Positions 48,203 through 59,175 of a stretch of 64,000 nucleotides of DNA are shown here, piece by piece (within the stretch, counting starts at the first letter, position 1; the number at the start of each line of letters is the position of its first letter). Origin of the DNA: Adineta vaga (lineage: Eukaryota; Rotifera); contig CP075497.1 in NCBI GenBank assembly GCA_021613535.1, positions 10,788,001 to 10,852,000 on the forward strand. The letters run 5' to 3'. Made by a program: the position numbers and the translations under genes. The notes beneath the pieces are model-generated. The model was not told where the DNA came from, made no database searches, and saw only the letters and a list, made by a program, of their open reading frames with translations.

Positions 48203-49585
48203 TTATAAACCGATCTAGTTTCATTACTCTTCTTCCTCTTCTTCTTCTTCTTAATTTTTATGTGGTTGAAAAAAAAAGAAAGAGATTCTTATTTATATAA
48301 GAATTCATGGATTTAGGACAGTTTTAAAAAAAAAAATCATTATATATTAAAACTTTCATATCAACAGAAATAATCTTGAATATTATTTATGATGTATTTG
48401 AGATGATTTCAGTTAGAGTTCATCCGTCGAATGCTTTATGAGTTTTATAAAACTTATTCTCAGATCTACAGTCTTTAAGTGAAGTACTAAACGAATTTGT
48501 TGAATTAGACACTATATTTTCCAACTAAAAACTAAATCTTCCGTACCGCAGAAGATTTATAGATGACTCGATCAGTTTCCATTACCTTGGCTTCGGATAA
48601 TATTCGGAATGTGTTATTCGAAAATAACATGTATGTCAAAGTTTTTCTAAATCGAATATCGATCCTATAGAATTGGCTTAGAGAATATTCACATATATCT
48701 ACTTAACATGTTATTAGATAGACAACTTCTTTGAAACTGTTGTTAATATTCTTAGTGTTTTTCTCACGCACAACATGCATGATGTTCAAAGTCATGATTG
48801 TCTTACGTTTTCTTGCCCTCCTACTTCCAATACAATTATTATCAACAGTTGAATTATCATGGAAAATTAAACCGTTGGATGTATTATATATATATCGTCG
48901 TCGTCGTCGTCGTCATCATCTTTTCTAGTCATCACAGCTTGTTTTCTTTTTTTTCTCTCATTCGCTTTCACACGCATTCGAAGAAGAGATGATATCGTAA
49001 GGTAAGTGGTGAAATGTACATACATCTATTTTTCTTTCATCTTCTTTTCCAATTTCGTCATGCACATCGTTCGTTCGATCGATCGAACATTCTTAACACA
49101 TCCTACATGTGAAAAACGTATGTCTAATTTGACAATAACTATGTAAATGTTTATGATTAATATTATTATTTCTCACATTTATCATCTTAATACTAATTGT
49201 CTAATTGAATTCCAATGAGAAAATCAAAACTTGGAGAAGTTTACTTTTTTACATGTTCGTTAAATCTGTCCGACAATGAGATACATTGACGAACATTTAG
49301 ATAACACTATCATTTTAAATAAACAAAAAGTCAATGTTGAAGTTTGTTTGCATTCTTAAACTCTTTTCACTCTTCTACATACTTCTAAATTTTGTATATT
49401 TAGCGACTAGTTGGGCGGAACGAAATGAGCGTCACGAATAGGCGTTAAATGTTTGTATTTGTCAGAATTCATTCGTTAACGAAAAGAAAATCTTCTTGTT
49501 GACATTAGCTTCGACACGCTCATTTATTCCAAAAATCAACGAAAAGCTCTTTTTCGTTTTCTTCTAGATGAAGATCCATTGAAAA
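48203..49585. other. Intergenic between EF-hand and CDC25 genes
   Basis: About 1.4 kb. It contains a TCG/TCA repeat (48895-48920) and a GATCGATCGAT palindrome near 49077. A pyrimidine-rich acceptor AG at 49567 lies 18 nt before the CDC25 ATG. No coding region recognised. Confidence 0.5.
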
Positions 49586-52200
49586 ATGGATCATTATCCT
49601 CTTCGATATATATCTCAACAGTTATCTTCATCAGCAAAATCATTAGTTAATATAAATTTTGACAAGTAAGTTCCGAAACAAATTTTTTTCTATTTCCTTT
49701 CTTTTTTTTTTACGATTTTGTTTTCATTCAAGCTGATTCACAGCTTGTTTGACCGTTGGATTTGAATATAACAATCTCTTTCGATTGTTTTCACATCTTG
49801 GAAAATAGAAGAGAAAGAAAAACAGATAGTCGGTCATTGGTCTTCATTCTCTTTTCCTCTATCGATGAAATGCGCAGAGAGAAAGAAGAAAAAAAAATTC
49901 GATTAATTGTGGAATCGGAGAAGCGAAGAGAACGAAACGTAATAGAATAACCGTTGGCGAGAGAAGAAAAAAAAAGGAAAATAGGGATTCGTTCACTTCT
50001 TTTTTCGTACATATATATTTATATACGACGTACAGGACGGAATACAGTTGCCTTTACTTTACGAACAATCGAATGAAATGACTACAATCTATTCAAGCCC
50101 TTTTTGTTTATCAAGGTATATTGAACTCATTCAAACAATTGAATTTATTTTTCTAAATCCATTTCAATATGTGTAATTTAGACAAACACCACGACGTAAA
50201 TTATTTTCTACAAGTGAAGATGATGAAAGTCCAATGATAATGTCTATAAAATCATCAAAATCCATTTCATTCATTGGTCAAAATTCTTCAACTGGTAAGA
50301 TCACATCTTGCCATATTCTATTGATTCATATTCATTTGTTTTTGTTTTCTTCATCTTCTATGTAGCTATTCCATCGATTTTTAATACTGATGACATTGTT
50401 GCAATGCGACCAATATTGTAAGAGATTACAAAATACGCGCCAATAACTAATGAAATGAATGATTCATTTTTCTAGATCTTCTGTTGATAATAATAATCAT
50501 AACAATCCCCTTGGATTGACTCGCCAATCCAAACTTGAAAATTTTGGATTCGATATGTTACCTCGTTCAAGCAAAGTTTTAAAACGACAACTATGTAAAG
50601 AAAATTCCAAAACAATCACAGATTCACTAGTCAATATTCAACGTAGTCAAAAATCAAAAAAATTACGAACAATCGAGTAAAATTCTTTTCTACTCTGAAT
50701 TTCACGAAAGATTTCGTATTTTTTCATATGATTAGAGTTCAACAACCGATTCCATCCTCGTTTCAAACAATGAAAACACGATCACATTCCTTATCTGATT
50801 CTCATTCGGATCATTTAGTTAAATTATTCGATAAAAAACTTTCAACGGTAACACCCGTACGTGATAGTACAAATGATGATAGTGTTATTGGTAGTCGATA
50901 TCGACGTGGACAACCATTACCATTAATCCTATCAGATAGTAGTCACGAAGATGATACACCTGTATTGACATTGAATGATAGTGATTTATCATCAAATGAA
51001 ACGAAAGTAATAGAAAGAAAAGTTTGTTTGTTATTTGAATAGAAAAATTTCAAATGTCTTTTTTAGAAACGAGCATTTGAACAACTTCAAGTCGATGAGA
51101 ACAGTTGTGGTCGATCGTTAAAACGAAGCAAAGTAACACATGATGATGAAAATAAAGAAAATGCTTTCTATATTCCACCACCTACTTCAACTCGAATTCG
51201 ACGAGGGGTAAGAAGCTTGAAAAAAAAGTAACATCTTCGTTTTATTTATTGAAATCTTTGATTTTTAGCTAGTTCGCAGTTTATCAGAACTACAACCAAG
51301 TTCAAACGAAGAACAAATCAAAGCATCTGTAGAACTTGGTTCAAATCGAAACTTAACTGGTGATCGTAGTCGAACATATCTATTACCGAGATGTACAAGT
51401 CGAAAGCATGCGGATCTTGCATGTATCAGTGCTGAAACAGTAAGTTATTAAATAATCTCTTTTCCAATATGTTAATCATTTTATTTGTATAGATGATCGA
51501 TCTACTACAAAATAAGTACTCGTCTGAGATTGAACAGTTACATGTGATCGATTGTCGCTATCCGTACGAATACGATGGAGGTCATATATCGATAGCGAAA
51601 AATTTCTTTACACGACCACAAATCTTTGAAGAATATTTTCGATCGCCAATTAAATCAAACGATCCATCGAAACGAATTGTTTTTGTATTTCATTGTGAAT
51701 TTTCATCAGAACGTGCACCATCACTGTAAGTTATTCATAAATTGATTATCTTTATCATTGACAAACAAAAATTCTCTTCTAGTTTACGTTATATGCGATC
51801 AGAAGATCGAAGTATTCATGCAAATAATTATCCAGCTCTTCATTATCCCGAACTTTATCTTCTCGAAGGTGGTTACAAAGCATTATTCGAACATTCAACA
51901 GTAAGAACTAGCTGTTTTTTTGTGGATGGTGAATTTAATCGATAAATTTGATTTATAAAATAGGAATTTTGTACACCAAATTTGTATCGTACAATGTTAG
52001 ATGAACAATTTCAAGAACAATGTCGACAGTTTCGATCATTTTCAAAACAATCAGAAAAATTCACTTGTTTGAAAGAAGATTTTTCAGAAACGATTCAAAA
52101 TATTCAATACAATAGTAGACGTACACGTATAACACTTCGTTCAAGTCTCTCTCTATGTTTTACGAGTACATCCCTCGAAACTCAAATAGACTTTCCTTGA
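49586..52200 (+). CDS. CDC25: CDC25 (M-phase inducer) phosphatase (10 exons)
   Basis: Exons 49586-49665, 50182-50294, 50366-50417, 50476-50676, 50736-51006, 51067-51207, 51269-51439, 51493-51725, 51783-51900 and 51964-52200 give 538 residues. A Ser/Thr-rich regulatory N-terminus with many potential kinase sites precedes the rhodanese-like catalytic domain: HVIDCRYPYEYDGGHISIAKN, then the HCx5R loop in VFHCEFSSERAP, and YPELYLLEGGYKALFE. CDC25 removes inhibitory phosphates from CDKs to start S or M phase. The catalytic Cys and Arg are intact; the usual Gly after SER is Ala. The C-terminus is longer than the minimal catalytic domain. The first intron (516 bp) is unusually long here. An alternative donor around 51021 is possible for exon 5. 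Confidence 0.93.
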
Positions 52201-53080
52201 AACTTATATAATGAATTTTTTTTCCTTTCCTTCCTTTTTTTTTCGTAAATTTTTCTGTATGAAATATGATGCGTGTGTTTGCACTTTCTCTTTTCTCCTT
52301 TCTGTATACATTCACTAAATATATTTGTCTCAATGAATATGAACTTCTGCAACATAGTAAAAAGTATTCATGAAAATACAAACGAAGAAATAACTTTCTT
52401 TCTTTCTTTCTTTTTTTTCCATAGAAAACGTTTTTGATTGAAAAAAACACACAAATCAAACAAGAGATTACTCGTATATTTAACTATGCTTGAAATGTGA
52501 AAGATAATCGAGAACAAACGAAAGAACAAATTGCTGTTATTTTGTAAATTTGTATCTTGCTGTGTTCAATCTTTGATGATGATGATGATGATGATGATGA
52601 TTGTTTATCTTTCTTTAAAATTAAAACTGATCACGATTGCACTAGCATATAAAATCATTATATAAGTTTGTGATCTTGTCAGCAGGTATGCGTTGAAAAG
52701 AATTTAATTGAGTGTGATAAGACAAGAAAACAACGCCACAGCTTGATGTTATTATGTTCTGTACATATACGTGTATATCTTCGAGATAATTGAAAGAGAT
52801 AATTTCGACGAGGAGGGATAATATTGAACTAGGATGTTTCAATTATCTTTTTTGTTCGAACAATCAATAATCAAATATAGACTTTGGATAGATTGAGTAA
52901 TAATAATAATACTAATAATCGAATTAGATAGAAGAGGTTTGTTATGTATATTGATTGTTTGAGGAAGAGGAGGAGAAAAGAAAAGAGCGTGAAAGAAAGA
53001 AATTTAGTCATTCATTCTTTAATTCAGAGTTCGAACAGGTGTCATATCTGAATCCATCGAGTGACTATCAGGGATAAAGC
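52201..53080. other. Intergenic between CDC25 and hog-domain genes
   Basis: About 880 bp with a GAT repeat (52574-52600) and poly-T/TTTC runs in the CDC25 3' flank. No gene seen. An acceptor-like AG at 53026 precedes the hog-gene start. Confidence 0.55.
52574..52600. repeat. (GAT)n microsatellite
   Basis: About nine perfect GAT units downstream of the CDC25 gene. Confidence 0.9.
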
Positions 53081-54306
53081 ATGACTTCGATTAGTAATTT
53101 GTAAGTTCATTTCTTAACTATGATGTTTTAATGAGTCATTATTTTCTTATTGAAGGTTTATCTTTATCTGTTTATTGATTACTTTTATTTGTCAACCATC
53201 ATTTTCTCAGGCACCATGCCCAATTGAAGAAGATCCCATACAATTAGCTGAATGTGCTCAACTTGATGTACAAGCAATTATACAAGGAGCTCGGGGAAAT
53301 TTGAAATTATTTTGTAATCTAGCTGAACGATATATGGAATGTTTTAAAACGAAAACAAGAAATTGTATCGGTGGATGGGTAAACTAAGTGTTATTTTTAT
53401 ACGAGCAGTAAATTAAGATTATAGTTTTGATTTAGGCAGCAGAAGGTGGTTTGACTGAATTACAAAATCTAGCTCAATGGTGTTGTGTCAATCCAGGTGT
53501 TCAAGAACCTGACGAATGTCCACTTCGTCGTAAGTATAATAAAAGAAATTTTCATCATTCATTTCATTTTGTATTCAAAGGAAATCCAAAATGTTTTTCA
53601 AGTAATGATTATGTATCGATGGCAAATGGTGACAAAAAAGTTTTACATGATCTTCAACCAGGTGATCGTGTTCTAGCGATGAATTCAGAACAACAAATTG
53701 TGGAAGATGAAGTTATTATGATACTTGATAGTCAACCAAAACGACCTGGTAGAAATTTATACATTTTAGTTCTTGTTTTATTTTATCTTCTTCTTTCAGC
53801 TCTGTTTTATTCGATCGAAACTATCACTGGCCATCGAATTAGTTTAACAGGAAGTCATTTTATTGCTGTTGAACATAACGATCGTTTTATTGCAGCAAAT
53901 AAGATTCAACCCAATGATATTGTTTTTATTCATCAAAATGGGCAACTTCAACAAATTACTGTTCGAAATATTACTGAAGAATACAAAGTCGGATATGTTA
54001 CACCAATGACTGGTCACGGTAATTGATAATATCTTTTGGTTTATACTATATTCATCTATTTGTCTATAAATAGGTACATTGATTGTAAATGGTATGGCTG
54101 CATCGTGTTATTCTAGTGTAATTAGTCATGATTTAGCGCATTACATCTTAGCACCACTTCGTTGGTGGTATCATTTAGCGAAATTTTTCTCAGTTGAACA
54201 ACCATTTGAATACTCATCTGATAATGGCATTCATTGGATACCTAAAGTAATGTTACAACTTACAGAAAAATACCTACCAAATGTTTTAACAACACACAGT
54301 TTGTAA
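53081..54306 (+). CDS. Secreted protein with Cys-rich N-terminus and hedgehog-type Hint/hog domain (6 exons)
   Basis: Exons 53081-53100, 53156-53378, 53436-53529, 53581-53748, 53800-54018 and 54074-54306 give 318 residues. A signal peptide (MTSISNLFIFICLLITFICQ) is followed by about 90 residues with eight cysteines (pattern includes FCNLAERYMECFKTKTRNC and WCCVNPG), then a complete hog domain: catalytic Cys in PKCFSSNDYVSM, LQPGDRVLAMN, LTGSHFIAVEHND with the T-x-x-H motif, TPMTGHGTLIVNGMAASCYS with the second Cys, and an adduct-recognition-like tail (HDLAHYILAPLRWWYHL). In hedgehogs this domain self-cleaves and attaches sterol to the N-terminal fragment. Catalytic residues appear intact, so the Cys-rich fragment may be released with a lipid on its C-terminal Lys. 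No hedgehog signalling domain is present, as with nematode hog proteins. Confidence 0.88.
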
Positions 54307-55510
54307 TAAACTATCAATAAGAAATGTTCTGAAAGAGACATACATGTCCTTTTCTTTTCTTTCTTTCGTATCAGTACTCAGGTTTATTAAATTTTTTTGA
54401 CTGAACAGGTGTGCTTCTCATTTTATTCTTACCTATTCAAACTTTTTCATACTTATCTCTTTTTTTTAATACATAGACTTTTGAATAAATTAGATTATTG
54501 TTTGATGCTTTAACTATTTTGTCTTTATTGTGAAATAGAATTTACTTATTATGGCAACATTATCTTCTTAGAAAAATATTTGTTTTGAAGAAAGAAAAGC
54601 TTTCTTCCGTTTGAATATTGTACTATTTGACTTTTTCATATTGATTGACTTTTATTATTTGCTTAAATCATTTCGTATGTGTACAACTCATGTCTACATC
54701 TTGAACAACTAACAAATATGCATAATTGAATTTCTTTTCGTTAACTAGAATTATATTCAACTCGATCGATATTCACCAGACAGATTCTCGTCTCCAACCA
54801 GAGATAAGATTACTTGCTGAAAATTTGGATTGTGTGACAATACTGAAGATATTTGAGAAAAATGTATTGTTTCGTGAAATCATACAAGTATCAAGAATCG
54901 ATGAATTCTATTCTGAGATTATACAAATAATCACTTGACTTGGCATGTAACTGAGTTGCCATCAGTGATAGATCGATCGAATCCTCTATCTATGATTAAT
55001 CTTCGTTAAACAATCGAATATTTATCTTTCATACATCAAACTATACCTTACATATGTATTCGTATTTTCATTACTAACTCCAATATAACCGTTGCAAAAT
55101 CATACTATAAACATATGCCTCCAAATCTATGATTAATCAATAAGAAAAAATATATTATGAATTTTTTATATTCCATTATTGTATAGTGGCATATCGATTG
55201 ATTGATTTCTCTTCAAAGATTTCTATGATGGACTTGTATGCAAAAAAACATGAAGTAAAGCTTTGTTTCAGATACCAAAGAAAATCAATAGAGATTTACA
55301 TATGATGTCTTTCTTTGTATCATATGAGTGAAAATAAATACTCCCATGAAAAAAACTTTATTTTTTCCTATGTTTATTATTCTGAAATAAAAAAAAAGAA
55401 CAAGAATAAAGTTAAAGGTTTCATATTTTCTAATTAAAGTACATATATTCGTAAAAGAACTTCATGTTCTATTTGATTTCATTTTAGTTCCGTTCACAAT
55501 CACGTCCAAC
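54307..55510. other. Intergenic, possible decayed coding fragment
   Basis: About 1.2 kb. An open stretch at 54753-54938 follows an acceptor-like site and has a non-repetitive composition (RLQPEIRLLAENLDC, LKIFEKNVLFREIIQ), but it matches no family I know and no linked exon is evident. A strong acceptor at 55487 precedes the lectin-gene ATG. Confidence 0.45.
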
Positions 55511-57553
55511 ATGTCGAGAAATAGCTTTGTAAATGACAGTGCCGATGAAGTACGAGTCGAATCAGTTATTTTAAATAAATTAATTGATGATCCTCAAATG
55601 AAAGAAATTGTTGTGATGGAAGTAAGATTGAACTTTTTCTCGTTTTATTCTCTTTGATTTTCGTTGCAAATTTTAGTATGAACAATTAACTTCATCACAA
55701 GTATTAAATCGTTTGAAATTATTGGCTAAAAAACAGGGAAATTGTTTGATGCCTAATTGGCTTTTACTCATACTCTGCAATTTACTTCTCGTTTTCTTAT
55801 TTGGTTTGATGGCTGCAGCAATTATGCTTGCGAAAGATCCTCCTGGTACAATCTCAATTTAAACTAGAAAACCATGTATTTCGATTTATTTTAGGTCAAA
55901 ATAAAGCAATCACTGCTGCACCTTTAAAAACCAATCTTGGTTACAATGAATCATGTTATATATTTGATTCTTCATGTAATCAAACATTGAATCTCTGGTG
56001 TATTAATGGACGTTGTCAATGTTATAATCAATTATATTATTGGAATGGAATGAAATGTGTTCTTTGTCCAAATACATTTTATTATAATGGAACATCTTGT
56101 GTTTGTCCACCGAATCGATATTTGCTGGGACCAGCAAATACTATGTGTGGTAAAGATTTCTATCATCATTTGAAAGACATGTTATGAGAATCGTTTTTAG
56201 CATTGTATAAAACGTATACTGAATCATGTTCAAATTATGTTTTATGCGATCCAACATCTGGTCTTTATTGTGATAATTTGAAATGTAATTGTACATATGA
56301 TTATTACTGGAATTCAAGTGGTTCTTGCAGTATGAATTAATAATTCAACCTATTTCTTTTTTTCTATTTTGTTTGTTTGTTCTTAGTGAAGTATTCATCA
56401 AATACAGAAAAATGTAATACGGCAGTTGATTGCCTTCCGAGTAATGCAGTTGGATATGCCACTTCATTAACATGTATCAATGGAACATGTCAATGTCCAA
56501 CAGTTGGCAAATGGTATTGGATAGGTGACATGTGCGGTAAATTTTATTCTCTCATACTATACAAAAGTTTGAATACAATATTTATATTTATTTAGCTCAA
56601 ATGAAAACATTTAATGGATCATGTATTGTTGATCAACAATGTGATGGTACTTTACAACTAATATGTAATAATAGTATTTGTATTTGTTCGGGTTGGACAC
56701 CTTATGGAACTTGGTTTTGGAATGGAACACAATGCGGTATGTTATTCATTGTTTTTTATTTGCAATAATATGTAACTAGACTAATAATATTTTAGTTCTA
56801 TGTCCACCTGATTGGCTTAATTATGGTATATATTGTTATTATAATTCTCAACTACCTGCAACATCACCTATAGCACGGCAATATTGTCAAAAATATGGAG
56901 GTGATCTTTTGTATATTGAATCTCAAGCAGAATTTGATTTTATTGAACCACGTGCTGCTGATATCATTGGTGACTATAAATTAGCTCATGTTGGTTACCG
57001 TACTCTCAGTAACACAAGTATGATTGTTCTAAAATTTTAGTTTTTTTATATCAATTATTTATTAATTATAGCGCCAGGGCTTTTTGAATGGTATCATGGT
57101 GCACAATTTACTGGTTCGCCTTCCAGTAATAAATGGTGGTGTACATCGAGTTCTCGTAAGTAATTATAATCATATCTGATTACGCGAATCTGAACGAGAT
57201 TACGTACGTAAAATATTGAGTTATTTCTCGATGTTATAAGATAAGACAGTATCGTACGTGATCGTCTTAAATCGAGAGTAATTAAGACAAATTTAGGATC
57301 ATTAGTTCATGTTTAAATTTTACGTTAAAAACTCTTATTTTAGCGTATGGCTTACAACCAACCTTTTCCTATCGAGCAGCAGCAACACCACAAGTACAAG
57401 CGTGTGGTGCTGTGCAACTTTATAGTACTTCAAGTGTATGTATGAATGATTGGTGGTGTTCTGCCTCACTGCCATTTATATGTAAAAAATGTAAGTCTAG
57501 ATTTTTATTATATGAACTCTATGTTGATACGTTCTTTCTATTTAGCACAATAA
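55511..57553 (+). CDS. Type II membrane protein with Cys-rich modules and C-type lectin domain (10 exons)
   Basis: Exons 55511-55621, 55677-55845, 55895-56149, 56201-56329, 56387-56536, 56596-56736, 56796-57017, 57072-57155, 57344-57490 and 57546-57553 give 471 residues. A cytoplasmic N-terminus of about 65 residues precedes one transmembrane helix (WLLLILCNLLLVFLFGLMAA). Outside are four or five EB/EGF-like modules, each near C..D..C....L.C..G.C.C......WNG..C, most on their own phase-1 exon. The C-terminus is a C-type lectin domain (CPPDWLNYGIYCYY, ARQYCQKYGGDLLYIES, HVGYR, EWYHGAQFTG, CMNDWWCSASLPFICKK). The EPN/QPD calcium-sugar motif is not visible, so sugar binding is uncertain. It is probably a surface recognition receptor; no direct ortholog recognised. 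The last exon encodes only the final Ser codon part, Gln and the stop. Confidence 0.82.
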
Positions 57554-57757
57554 AAACGAACATTATAATGAACTAAGATTTTCTCTATACATATTTTTGG
57601 TTTTTATACTTTTTTTTCTCTTAAATATTTTTGTAAATCAAAAATACTATCAAAAATTCGAAATTGTGTATTTTCACGATGTTCTAATAAAAAAATAAAT
57701 CGATTTGTTATAAAATTCTCGAATTATAATAAAATAAGTGTTTCTCATGCGCTGATT

Positions 57758-58744
57758 TTATGCAAATATATGATCTTGCTGCGATGTCCATTGATTAGAT
57801 AATTTACTTGCTGTATCATGAATCTTTTGACTATGTTCATTTTTACATTTGTGTTTACATGACTCTGCCGGAATGCCCCATCGAGCTCCAGCAAGAATAC
57901 CAACGATAGGTGCACAATAATAATTCTCTTTAGTTTGAACAGATTCAATAGCATTCATTGGATTTGTTGCATTTGTAACATAGTAGAGTGCAGCATTGAG
58001 TACAGTTGGTGCGTAAGCCGGATGAGTCTTTTCAAATGGTTGCGGAGAACGAGAATATCTTGTTTGTATTTTAGATATGTCAGGTTCAAGACGAGGTAAA
58101 TAAAATGCTGATTGAACAGCATCATGCCATGATTTATTTCTCGATAAAGATCGACAAATATGATTTATAATACCAGCAACTTGTCCCGCTAATGGATGAT
58201 GATGTGTAAGTGCTGCTTCTTCTTTTGATACATCAAACAAATCATCATCACTGATCAAAGGATAGAATGCAAGTGGAAATGAACGTTGTGCTGGTCCACA
58301 TCCAGCTGTATAACCATTAAGTTTGTCGTGAGTAGTCTTTACTGATTCATGAATCATTGATTGATCAAAAAGGAAATCGTCATGTGAAGTTATTGATCGA
58401 CTACTTTCACTCTGTCTTTTATTCAAAGCTATTGTGTATAAAAATTTTGTTGTTTCACCAACTTCACATCGTTGCGTATGATATAAATATAGAAATCTCG
58501 AGAGAATATCAGGTCCATTGAATTTCCTGCAAGTAAGGAGACTTTCACTTATATCCATAGCCATTGAAATAGATGGATCATAATTTGATGCAATTGCATG
58601 ACCGAGAAAAGCTCCTTCACATCGAGTAGGAATGTTGATCATGATTTCGGCGAATTTAAACGTGAAGTAAATCTTTAGATGATGAAGAATCCAGACGACG
58701 ACGGGAAAGTAAATAAGAACAAGAAATAAATAAACTGATGTCAA
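57758..58744 (-). CDS. ADP-ribosylglycohydrolase-fold protein, likely inactive, membrane-anchored
   Basis: A single exon of 328 residues. A hydrophobic N-terminus (VYLFLVLIYFPVVVWILHHL) is a signal anchor. The rest follows the ARH/DraG fold: RCEGAFLGHAIA, SMAMDISESLL, NGYTAGCGPAQRSFPLA, LTHHHPLAGQVAG and IVGILAGARWGIPAESC. Active members reverse ADP-ribosylation using two Mg ions held by a T-D-D motif before the SMA helix and by D-x-D-T before the last Ala-rich helix. Here those places read DPSISMAM and TKENYYCAPIVG, so the metal-binding aspartates are missing. A non-catalytic (binding or regulatory) role is therefore inferred. It converges on the lectin gene 204 bp away. Intronless, which fits bacterial origin or retroposition. 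The fold assignment is firm; function is unknown. Confidence 0.8.
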   Translation of the reverse strand: MTSVYLFLVLIYFPVVVWILHHLKIYFTFKFAEIMINIPTRCEGAFLGHAIASNYDPSISMAMDISESLLTCRKFNGPDILSRFLYLYHTQRCEVGETTKFLYTIALNKRQSESSRSITSHDDFLFDQSMIHESVKTTHDKLNGYTAGCGPAQRSFPLAFYPLISDDDLFDVSKEEAALTHHHPLAGQVAGIINHICRSLSRNKSWHDAVQSAFYLPRLEPDISKIQTRYSRSPQPFEKTHPAYAPTVLNAALYYVTNATNPMNAIESVQTKENYYCAPIVGILAGARWGIPAESCKHKCKNEHSQKIHDTASKLSNQWTSQQDHIFA

Positions 58745-59175
58745 CTTCTTTTTTCTTTTTCAAAGAAAAGGAAAATTATAAGTGTTTTTGCATGACGACA
58801 TGACAAAATAAAACATCATTGGTTTAAAATTTATGCATAGAGGAAACATTTTTCTATGATGTATACATTTTGTGTAAGAAAAACAATACTATACTATAGA
58901 AGATTCAATTCAGACGTATATTGTGAGTAATAGTTACTGAAACTGAATAGAGAACTGCTTTTTGAGATTTTATACGATCTTAAGATATTTGTAAATGCAT
59001 TAGACATTGAAGTATATATATTGAATTATTAAATGTTTAAAGAAGATTATTATATTTAATAAAAAAAATGAATACGAAAAAGAAGAAGAATTAGTATTCT
59101 ACATTGTGAAGTACTACTTTGATACAAAATCCAAGAATAGTATATGAATGTTCATTTTTTTGTATACCGTTTATA
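58745..59175. other. Intergenic between two minus-strand genes
   Basis: About 430 bp, A+T-rich, upstream of the ARH-like gene and downstream of the Ly6-like gene. Nothing recognisable was found. Confidence 0.55.

Noticed and set aside
54726-54938. 70-residue frame as a gene
   Set aside because: Non-repetitive, but no recognised domain, no linked exons and no clear start context; kept only as a possible decayed fragment.
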